DNA of 47,927 nt from a virus, in IMG/VR virus record IMGVR_UViG_3300009026_000015, positions 1-47,927 of that record. One strand, 5' to 3'. The notes below the pieces were generated by a model. That model was not told the origin of the DNA, made no database searches, and was given only the letters and a program-made list of their open reading frames with translations. Below are positions 21,680-28,506 of this stretch, piece by piece; the stretch's first letter is position 1; every line of letters begins with the position of its first letter. The translations under genes were made by a program, and so were the position numbers.

Positions 21680-23650
21680 GTGACTACACTTTGGCTTGAC
21701 CTTGAAACATACAGCACCGTGCCGATAAAGCACGGCGCGCACCGCTACGCCGAAGAGGCGGAGGTGCTGCTTGTGGCGGTCGCAGTAGACGACCAGCCCA
21801 CCGACGTGTGGGACTTGACGCAGGGCCACCCTGACTGGCGTGAGCGCCTGCAGGCATTGATCGACACCGCCGACATGGTAGTCATCCACAACAGCGCGTT
21901 CGACCGCACTGTGTTGCGCCATTGCGGCGTGCACGTGCCCCTCGACAAGATCGAGGACACGATGGTCATGGCGCTGGCGCACAGCCTGCCTGCGTCCCTC
22001 GGGACGCTGTGTGACATTCTTGGTGTCCCAGTCGATAAAGCTAAAGACAAGTCGGGTAAAAAGCTGATACAATTGTTCACGAAGCCGTGTCCAAGGAACT
22101 GGAAAATACGGCGAGCAACGGCGGAGACGCATGCAGATGACTGGTCGAATTTTACCGAGTACGCCCGGCTGGATGTGGACGCAATGCGAAACATACACGG
22201 ACGCCTACCAAGATGGAATTATACACATGGTGAGTGCCACCTTTGGCGACTTGACCAAGGAATTAACGACCGTGGTATCGCCGTCGATGTTGACCTCGCC
22301 AAGGCAGCAATCCGAGCTTTTCGACGAGCTTCTGGATCTTTGGCCGCTCGTGCTGCCAGTCTGACGGGCGGCGCGGTTCCGAACACAACGCAGCGCGAGA
22401 AGCTTCTGCAGTACCTGCGCACGGTGCGCGGCCTTGAGCTGGACGACTTGACGAAGGCGACCGTCGAGACCCTCATGAAAAGCGATTTAGATCCGCTGAC
22501 GCGTGAGCTGCTTGAGATCCGGCAGCAGGCCTCGGCCACGTCGCCTGCCAAGTACGGCGCGCTGATGGACGCAGCCTCGACTGACGGTCGCTTGCGCGGC
22601 ACGATGCAGTTCTGCGGCGCGGCTCGTACAGGCCGTGACGCGGGGCGTATTTTTCAACCGCAGAACCTGCCCCGCTCGCCTGACTGGTTTGACGGCGTGG
22701 CGCAGGAGCAGACAATCGTCGCGTTCAAGACGGACTGCGAAGACCTTATTTACGACAATGTCAGTGAGCGCTGCGCCTTTGCCGTTCGCGGCTGTCTGGT
22801 CGCGGCCAAGGGCAAGAAGTTTGCCATTGCCGACTTGTCCAACATCGAGGGTCGCGTCCTTGCGTGGATGGCGGGCGAAGAGTGGAAGATCGAGGCCTTC
22901 AAGGCCTACGACCGAGGCGAGGGCGCAGACTTGTACAAGGTTACCGCTGGGCGCATCCTCGGCAAGGATCCATTCGACGTGACGAAGTCCGAGCGCCAGA
23001 CGCAGGGCAAGGTGCCTGAATTGGCAGGAGGCTACGGCGGCGGCCTCGGTGCCTATCGCAAGATGGGCGGCGCAGTGTTCGATGCGATGGACGACGAGAC
23101 CATTATGGGCATCGTGCATGCGTGGCGTAAGGCGCACCCTGCGACGAAGCGCTTCTGGTACGACATTGAGGGCGCGGCGCGTTCGGCCGTGCGGGAGGAA
23201 GGCGAGAGCTTCGCAGTGCGCGAGGACATGGCGCGCTTCGACCGCATGCAGGGGCCCGACGGCGTCTGGTACGTGCGCTGCCGCCTGCCGTCCGGCCGCT
23301 ACCTGTGCTACCGCGACATGCACATCGACGAGGGCGGCAAGCTTATGTACGAGGGCCTGAACCAGTTTACGCGCAAGTGGGAGCTGCAGGAGACGTACTA
23401 CGGCAAGCTGGTTGAGAACATCGTGCAGGCCGTGGCGCGCGACGTCTTCATGACGGGTATGCGCCGCGCCGAGGAGAACGACTACCCAGTCGTCCTGCGC
23501 GTGCACGATGAGCTTGTGTGCGAAGTGCCCAACCACAATGGGTACGAGGCCGACGTGCTGGCGACAATGATGTCAACGAACCCGAGTTGGTCGATAGGCC
23601 TGCCATTGTCCGCTGCGGGCTTTGAAGGCCTGCGCTATCGCAAGGAGTAA
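21680..23650 (+). CDS. Family A DNA polymerase with 3'-5' exonuclease (656 aa)
   Basis: The replicative polymerase. The exonuclease domain shows LWLDLETYS (D7, E9), VVIHNSAFDRTVL and YARLDVDAM. The polymerase domain has motif A FAIADLSNIEGR (D385), the O-helix region KVPELAGGYGGG (about 437-460), and motif C RVHDELVCE (H609, D610, E611). There is no 5'-nuclease domain, as in T7-like enzymes. I start at GTG 21680, preceded by GGAGG, rather than at a longer upstream frame. A hairpin structure lies just upstream. Confidence 0.93.
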   Translation: MTTLWLDLETYSTVPIKHGAHRYAEEAEVLLVAVAVDDQPTDVWDLTQGHPDWRERLQALIDTADMVVIHNSAFDRTVLRHCGVHVPLDKIEDTMVMALAHSLPASLGTLCDILGVPVDKAKDKSGKKLIQLFTKPCPRNWKIRRATAETHADDWSNFTEYARLDVDAMRNIHGRLPRWNYTHGECHLWRLDQGINDRGIAVDVDLAKAAIRAFRRASGSLAARAASLTGGAVPNTTQREKLLQYLRTVRGLELDDLTKATVETLMKSDLDPLTRELLEIRQQASATSPAKYGALMDAASTDGRLRGTMQFCGAARTGRDAGRIFQPQNLPRSPDWFDGVAQEQTIVAFKTDCEDLIYDNVSERCAFAVRGCLVAAKGKKFAIADLSNIEGRVLAWMAGEEWKIEAFKAYDRGEGADLYKVTAGRILGKDPFDVTKSERQTQGKVPELAGGYGGGLGAYRKMGGAVFDAMDDETIMGIVHAWRKAHPATKRFWYDIEGAARSAVREEGESFAVREDMARFDRMQGPDGVWYVRCRLPSGRYLCYRDMHIDEGGKLMYEGLNQFTRKWELQETYYGKLVENIVQAVARDVFMTGMRRAEENDYPVVLRVHDELVCEVPNHNGYEADVLATMMSTNPSWSIGLPLSAAGFEGLRYRKE

Positions 23651-23654
23651 AATT

Positions 23655-23933
23655 ATGGCAGCCGAATACAACGAATACAACATCACATTTCTGTATGGAT
23701 TTATGGAGCCGGACGGTGGCGCGTCGTTCAGTTTCAACGCTGACACGCCCCGCAAGCTGATCCTGACCAAGGAACTGTGCTTTGAGGCCGCCAACGCCGA
23801 CACGGCGACTGTGCTGGTCAAGGGCGGAAGGCCAAAGGCTAAGTGCGATGCTGATCGCGCGTACCTGCACTACATCATCGACTGTTGGCTTGACGACAAG
23901 CCGGTGGACCTGCAGCCAAGTGAATTGGACTGA
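23655..23933 (+). CDS. Hypothetical protein (92 aa)
   Basis: ATG at 23655 follows CAAGGAGTAAAATT directly after the polymerase stop. It is a compact alpha-beta protein starting MAAEYNEYNITFLYGFME and containing LILTKELCFEAANADTATVL. It may act with the polymerase because the two are co-transcribed; no family is recognised. Confidence 0.6.
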   Translation: MAAEYNEYNITFLYGFMEPDGGASFSFNADTPRKLILTKELCFEAANADTATVLVKGGRPKAKCDADRAYLHYIIDCWLDDKPVDLQPSELD

Positions 23934-23936
23934 GGC

Positions 23937-24233
23937 ATGACGCCCGCAGGCAAGCTACAGGACCACCTGAAGCACGTCGTGCAGAAGAGTGGGGGTCAGT
24001 ACCGCAAAGTGCGATGGGAGGGCCGTAACGGCTGCCCTGACTGCTTTGTGTGGTGGACGTGGCCCAACGCGGCCTTCATCGAGATTAAGGCGGACGGCGA
24101 CCGCGTCAGCAAGGTGCAGCAGCAAGAGATCCAGCGCATGCAGAACTACGGCATTCCGGTGTTTATTGCGACCAGCAAGGAAGAAATCGACGAAATCATA
24201 AAAAAAGTGCGAATTGGGGGTTGCAACCTGTGA
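23937..24233 (+). CDS. VRR-NUC nuclease (98 aa)
   Basis: A minimal PD-(D/E)XK nuclease: GCPDCF provides D35, IEIK provides E49 and K51, and KVQQQEI supplies the Gln region of VRR-NUC domains. Such phage enzymes cut branched or flap structures during replication or recombination. Length (98 aa) is normal for stand-alone VRR-NUC. Promoter P5 lies over its 3' end. Confidence 0.85.
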   Translation: MTPAGKLQDHLKHVVQKSGGQYRKVRWEGRNGCPDCFVWWTWPNAAFIEIKADGDRVSKVQQQEIQRMQNYGIPVFIATSKEEIDEIIKKVRIGGCNL

Positions 24234-24249
24234 TTGCATGTGCCACTAG
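24221..24249 (+). promoter_or_regulatory. Early promoter P5 with TGCAA-N7-TTGCA operator
   Basis: TTGCAA (24221-24226), 17 bases, CACTAG (24244-24249), overlapping the end of the nuclease gene. The dyad TGCAACCTGTGATTGCA again sits in the -35 and spacer. GGTGCATCAGCAAC follows as in P1 and P2. The -10 is poor, so an activator or a modified polymerase may be needed. Confidence 0.5.
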
Positions 24250-24278
24250 GGTGCATCAGCAACGAAGGGAACTACCAA

Positions 24279-24533
24279 ATGTTTGATTACCGTAACGAAG
24301 ACGCCGAGTATGAGTTTAACGCTCGTTATGATTATGTTCGCGAAGCGTATGGCGATGCCGCCGATTTTAATAATGGCGAAGCTTATTGCGATTATCTTGA
24401 TGAGTGCGCGTACGAGGGCGTTGAAGCTCTGGATCGCGCTGCTTGGGAGGCGGATTGTGCCGCTCGCGCAGCAGCTCGCGCTACGGCTCGGGCCCTTCCG
24501 TCTTACGACGCAGAAGCAGATTTTCCTTTTTAA
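24279..24533 (+). CDS. Third small acidic early protein (84 aa)
   Basis: Directly behind promoter P5 and leader ATCAGCAAC (24255-24263). I count 21 Asp/Glu, 7 Arg and no Lys in 84 residues, with many Tyr/Phe (FDYRNEDAEYEFNARYDYVR). Codons are notably T-ending, unlike its neighbours, as for the gene at 9805. A UUCG hairpin follows the stop. It resembles DNA-mimic anti-host proteins in charge and size, but no homology is claimed. Confidence 0.7.
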   Translation: MFDYRNEDAEYEFNARYDYVREAYGDAADFNNGEAYCDYLDECAYEGVEALDRAAWEADCAARAAARATARALPSYDAEADFPF

Positions 24534-24541
24534 TCAGCAAC

Positions 24542-24559
24542 GGGGGGCTTCGGCTCCCC
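24542..24559 (+). terminator. GC hairpin with UUCG loop followed by TTTT
   Basis: GGGGGGC, loop TTCG, GCTCCCC form a 7-bp stem (one G-T pair) at 24542-24559, followed by ACCTTTT. This is a reasonable intrinsic terminator or attenuator after the acidic gene. It is nearly the same as 10148-10165. Confidence 0.6.
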
Positions 24560-24580
24560 ACCTTTTCAGGAGTAAACGAC

Positions 24581-24766
24581 ATGGCAATTTTAACCGACAC
24601 CCTCAAGGCTCGCGCCGCCGAGTATCAAGCCGAGATCCGCGCAGGCTATAATCTAGTCAGCAGTAATGGTGTACCTCGCAATACACCGCTTCAAAATACG
24701 CTTAATTTCATAGAGAGCGAATTGCGGTACCGCGAACGCGTACAAAAGCAGGAGATCGCGGCATGA
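24581..24766 (+). CDS. Hypothetical protein (61 aa)
   Basis: ATG at 24581 after CAGGAGTAAACGAC. The product is a short helical protein (DTLKARAAEYQAEIRAGYNL) with a Ser/Asn/Pro turn and a charged helix at the end. No family is recognised. It lies just beyond the second UUCG hairpin, so its expression would require read-through. Confidence 0.6.
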   Translation: MAILTDTLKARAAEYQAEIRAGYNLVSSNGVPRNTPLQNTLNFIESELRYRERVQKQEIAA

Positions 24767-24915
24767 GCAAGAAACGCACCAAAGCAGAGCTCAAGGCCAT
24801 AGCCTACGCACTGGCCGACGAGATCGAGACGCGCGCAGACGCCATCTGGCAACGCGCGCCGAAGCTCACATACGAGCAGTGCCAGACACTGGCGCTACTA
24901 CAGTTGGTGAAATGA
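24763..24915 (+). CDS. Small helical protein (50 aa)
   Basis: An open frame with an ATGA overlap at both ends: its start shares bases with the previous stop, and its stop overlaps the helicase start. It reads MSKKRTKAELKAIAYALADE and TYEQCQTLALLQLVK, a helical basic peptide. The couplings support it as a real gene. Confidence 0.6.
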   Translation: MSKKRTKAELKAIAYALADEIETRADAIWQRAPKLTYEQCQTLALLQLVK

Positions 24916-26276
24916 CCTTCAAGCCACACGACTATCAGAAAGAGGCTATGGCGCACCTGTACAAGGTGCGCCGTTCCGCTTTGTGGATGCCGATGGGCGG
25001 CGGCAAGACCGTGTCCACGTTGACTGCACTCGACAACCTGTCGACGGTCGAGGACGTATTCCCTGTTCTGGTGCTGGCACCGCTGCGCGTCGCCAAGTCG
25101 ACGTGGCCTGACGAGGTGGCGAAGTGGCCGCACCTGTCGCACTTGCGCGTCAGTGTCATCACCGGCACGCCGAAGCAGCGTCAGGCTGCGCTTGACACGC
25201 CAGCCGACCTCTACTGCACGAATTACGACAATCTTGTTTGGCTACGGACCGCACTCGGTGACGCGTGGCCGTTCAAGACCGTGGTGGCCGACGAGTTCAC
25301 GCGCCTGAAGTCCTACCGCATCCGTCAGGGTGGGTCGAGGGCACGTGCGCTGGGTCAGGTAGCCCACACGCACGTGACGCGCTTCATAGGGCTTACAGGG
25401 ACGCCTGCGCCAAACGGCGTCAAAGACCTTTGGGGGCAAATTTGGTTTCTCGACCAAGGCGAGCGGCTGGGCAAGACGTTCAGTGCCTTCGAGAGCCGTT
25501 GGTTCCGCAAGGGGTACGATGGCTACAGCCTCGTGCCGCACGCCCACTCGCAGGGTGAAGTAGAGGAGAAATTGAAGGACATCTGCCTGACGGTCAAAGG
25601 CCTGCGGGTCGACGAGCCAATAACGACGTCAGTCTACGTCGACCTGCCGTCGAAGGCGCGCGCTGCGTATGCCGAGATGGAAGAGGAGATGTTTGCCATC
25701 ATAAACGAGGAGGGTGTCGAGGCACCCAATGCGGCGGTTCGCACGCAGAAGTGCCTGCAGATCGCCAACGGGGCCATATACACGAATGACAAGGGAGTGT
25801 GGGAGGATGTGCACGCCGCGAAACTGGATGCGTTGGAGAGCATTATCGAGGAGGCCAACGGAGCGCCGGTCATTGTGGCCTATAACTTCAAGCACGATCT
25901 CGAACGTCTACAAGCTCGTTTCCGTCAAGGTCGGGTGCTGGACGCTGACCCTGATACGATCAGGCAGTGGAACGCCGGACGGGTGCCGCTACTATTCGCT
26001 CACCCTGCGTCGGCGGGGCACGGATTGAATTTAGCAGACGGCGGGAACATACTTGCCTTCTTCGGCGTTAACTGGAATTTAGAAGAGCACATGCAGATCA
26101 TCGAACGCATCGGGCCCATGCGCCAGAAGCAGGCGGGCTATGATCGCCCCGTGCATATTTACCCGATCCTCGCGCGCAACACGGTTGACGACATGGTCAT
26201 GGAGCGACTGTCGTCGAAGAAGAGCGTGCAGGAGATATTATTGGAAGCATTGAAGAGGAAGAAAAATGAGAAGTGA
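24912..26276 (+). CDS. SNF2-type DEAD/H helicase (454 aa)
   Basis: Superfamily 2 helicase of the phage SNF2 group. Motif Q/I: PHDYQKEAM and PMGGGKT (K32). Motif II is VADEFTRLKS, a DEFT variant. Motif III is GLTGTPAPNG near 160. The C-terminal helicase domain has SAGHGLNLADG and IERIGPMRQKQAG, where the usual Arg finger motif is slightly altered. It follows polymerase and nuclease, consistent with replication-fork or recombination remodelling. The start at 24912 overlaps the upstream stop. Confidence 0.87.
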   Translation: MTFKPHDYQKEAMAHLYKVRRSALWMPMGGGKTVSTLTALDNLSTVEDVFPVLVLAPLRVAKSTWPDEVAKWPHLSHLRVSVITGTPKQRQAALDTPADLYCTNYDNLVWLRTALGDAWPFKTVVADEFTRLKSYRIRQGGSRARALGQVAHTHVTRFIGLTGTPAPNGVKDLWGQIWFLDQGERLGKTFSAFESRWFRKGYDGYSLVPHAHSQGEVEEKLKDICLTVKGLRVDEPITTSVYVDLPSKARAAYAEMEEEMFAIINEEGVEAPNAAVRTQKCLQIANGAIYTNDKGVWEDVHAAKLDALESIIEEANGAPVIVAYNFKHDLERLQARFRQGRVLDADPDTIRQWNAGRVPLLFAHPASAGHGLNLADGGNILAFFGVNWNLEEHMQIIERIGPMRQKQAGYDRPVHIYPILARNTVDDMVMERLSSKKSVQEILLEALKRKKNEK

Positions 26277-26610
26277 TATTTGTGAGCACGGCATTTTGAT
26301 TGATGCTTGCGTGCCCTGCGCGGTAGCCATCTGGCGCGCCGAGGATGAAAAGGGTGAGGTGCTTGCGCCGGTGCCAAACGGAGTGGTGTCTATAGAACTT
26401 GATGCGATAACGCACCGCAAACTTTTAGAGTTTTGCGAGGGGCGCGACCTTTGCGACGAGATTTACTCGCTTGTACTGTGGGCACAAAAACAACCAAGTG
26501 TACCGGCAACGGTGAAAACCATCAGCAAGTATTACGACACTGAAAAATACAAGGCGATTGCCAAGGCGGAAATTAAGCGTACTTCTCCAGAAGTTCTTGA
26601 AGGCCAGTAA
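26266..26610 (+). CDS. Zinc-finger-like protein with short helical domain (114 aa)
   Basis: The N-terminus CEHGILIDACVPC gives a Cys-His/Cys-Cys pattern that could bind zinc. The middle (ELDAITHRKLLEFCEGRDLC) recalls ribbon-helix-helix or small helical DNA-binding units, and the end is basic. It overlaps the helicase by 11 nt. Its 3' end overlaps the late gene ending at 26573 on the other strand. Last gene of the early unit. Confidence 0.65.
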   Translation: MRSDICEHGILIDACVPCAVAIWRAEDEKGEVLAPVPNGVVSIELDAITHRKLLEFCEGRDLCDEIYSLVLWAQKQPSVPATVKTISKYYDTEKYKAIAKAEIKRTSPEVLEGQ

Positions 26611-28504
26611 CAACGCCATCAACGGACCCACCTTTTGCGAACCCGCGTTTGCGGATTAAATCGCGAAGTTCCTTTTCACCGCCACCGGCGACCGCACTTA
26701 GCATTTCGTCAAAATATTCTGGCAATACCATTTGGTTTTCCTTGCCAAAGTTCCGGTACGTTTCTTGCAATTTTGCGGCCAAATCTGGCGCGACTTTGTC
26801 GAACGCCGAAACGTACTCGGGACGCGCGTTGATGATATCTAGGTACGATTGACCGTAACGGCCCGCGTCAGTTTCCCAAGGGTTCTCCGCGTACATGCCG
26901 TGGAAGAAGCCTCCTTCTGGTTTGGCGGATCCAGTTTCACTGGCGGCTGCTTCAACATATTTTTTGAAGAGGGCGGGGTCCATGCCAAAGTTAGGAAGGC
27001 GAACGCCTTGCGGGCTTGAAATGATGCCCATGCTTTCTGGGTCGACACCAAGTCTTGATTGGAGGTCTGAAAGGACTTTAGCGCGGTCGTCGTCAATCGT
27101 TTGGCCGTAGTTAAGTTCGACGGCGTTTCTGGAGCCTACAGGAACGTCTTTGAACAGCTTATTACCTGCAATGGCCTTCTGACCCGTCATGAGGCCGTAA
27201 GTAGCCTCAATCGCCTTCATAAGGTTCATTGAAGACGGATCGATAGCCTTTCCTACTGGAATATCGTCGGTCTCCATGCCCTTTTTAATGGTGTTTGTGC
27301 CCAAGGCGTACTGCGCTTGGCTTCCGGGGCTGATGACACCCTCGTACACGCCGGGCCCTTGGAAGCGAGGCCCAGTAAGCGCGCCGAAGCCGAGTGCGAT
27401 ACGGTCGCGGGCTGCTTGGTCGTAAACCACGTCCGCGACGCGGTCGTCTAATTCTTGTTTTAATGCAAGTGGCGCTTCAGCAAGCTCGGGCATGATGCCG
27501 GTGTTTGAACCGAAGATGGTTTCGCGCGAGCCCTGTCCGTAGTGCCTCGGAAGGTCATCCGCGTAACTGTACGCAGCCTCGTTCGGTTGTATTTCGCCCG
27601 CGTCAATCTTTCCGCCGGACCAACCCGCGCCTTGCACGCGTCCCGTTGTCCAATCGAATGGCTGCTCCGAAAGTGTCGGGATAACTTGGTTGATTTGGTC
27701 GTCCATCCAACGGTGCTGCGCTTCGGTGGCCGTGCCCTCGTAGGGTTTTCCGTTCTTTCCCGGATAGCCCCACACGCGCATGTCCCAGATGTCGTGCACG
27801 GCGCGGGGGTCGATACTCGGGTCGGCAAATCCGCCTCCGATAGCGAGCTGCTGTTCAAACGGGCCGCGCTTTAGGCCAGTGGCAACGCCATTGGTATTGT
27901 ACACATCGGTGATGCCAGCGCCCATCGCCGTAGGGAAACGGCCAGTGTTCACCGGATCGCCTGAAATAATTTGGTTGTGGCCCTTTACGGTAAAGCCAGT
28001 GTTGGGTTTTACGCCCGTGCTTGACGATGTAACGGAAAAATTGCCCGCTACCTTGCGTGCCATTTCGGGATCTTCGCCGACGTGCGACATAATAGCTTTG
28101 CCGCTATCGTCATACCAAAGCGCGCCTTGTTTGCCTTTCTCGACCGCTTGCCGGTAATTCTCCCGCAAGACGGCTTCTTGTTCGGGCGTTGTAACACCTT
28201 GCGGGGCACCTGCTATTTGTTTGGACGGGGCTTGCGTGGTTGGCGCGGATGTCTTTTCCGTCTTTACGGCAAGCGGCTTCTTCTTCTTTTTACTGGCCGG
28301 TGGCTTGGTTGGTGCACCTACTTTTGGTTCTGCTTTAGCCGCGAGTGGTGTCTTCGGTGCGGGGGTCTTTGTCGGCTTAACCGCAAGATCCGACATGCCG
28401 AGTGCTTTGCGCACCGGCTTTTCAAGCGCATCAGGAATGTAATCGGAAGCGGTTTCTATGGCACTCTCGACAACCATTCGTTTAGGACTTTTGCGCTTTG
28501 CCAT
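26573..28504 (-). CDS. Large late protein with shared N-terminal tag, probable ejected protein (643 aa)
   Basis: The last gene of the late unit. Residues 1-45 (SPKRMVVESAIETASDYIPD, ALEKPVRKALG) are clearly related to those of the next protein upstream. A Pro/Lys/Ala-rich linker (about 45-100) follows. The body contains PGKNGKPYEGTATEAQHRWM and ELNYGQTIDDDRAKVLSDLQ, with no named domain, and the end has GFAKGGSVDG. The modular layout resembles phage polyvalent or internally packaged effector proteins. No enzyme motif is certain. ATG at 28504 is 2 nt after the previous stop. Confidence 0.7.
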   Translation of the reverse strand: MAKRKSPKRMVVESAIETASDYIPDALEKPVRKALGMSDLAVKPTKTPAPKTPLAAKAEPKVGAPTKPPASKKKKKPLAVKTEKTSAPTTQAPSKQIAGAPQGVTTPEQEAVLRENYRQAVEKGKQGALWYDDSGKAIMSHVGEDPEMARKVAGNFSVTSSSTGVKPNTGFTVKGHNQIISGDPVNTGRFPTAMGAGITDVYNTNGVATGLKRGPFEQQLAIGGGFADPSIDPRAVHDIWDMRVWGYPGKNGKPYEGTATEAQHRWMDDQINQVIPTLSEQPFDWTTGRVQGAGWSGGKIDAGEIQPNEAAYSYADDLPRHYGQGSRETIFGSNTGIMPELAEAPLALKQELDDRVADVVYDQAARDRIALGFGALTGPRFQGPGVYEGVISPGSQAQYALGTNTIKKGMETDDIPVGKAIDPSSMNLMKAIEATYGLMTGQKAIAGNKLFKDVPVGSRNAVELNYGQTIDDDRAKVLSDLQSRLGVDPESMGIISSPQGVRLPNFGMDPALFKKYVEAAASETGSAKPEGGFFHGMYAENPWETDAGRYGQSYLDIINARPEYVSAFDKVAPDLAAKLQETYRNFGKENQMVLPEYFDEMLSAVAGGGEKELRDLIRKRGFAKGGSVDGVVTGLQELLEKYA

Positions 28505-28506
28505 GC

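Noticed and set aside
22487-23536. A long minus-strand frame inside the polymerase gene
   Set aside because: Opposite to conserved polymerase motifs; no ribosome site.
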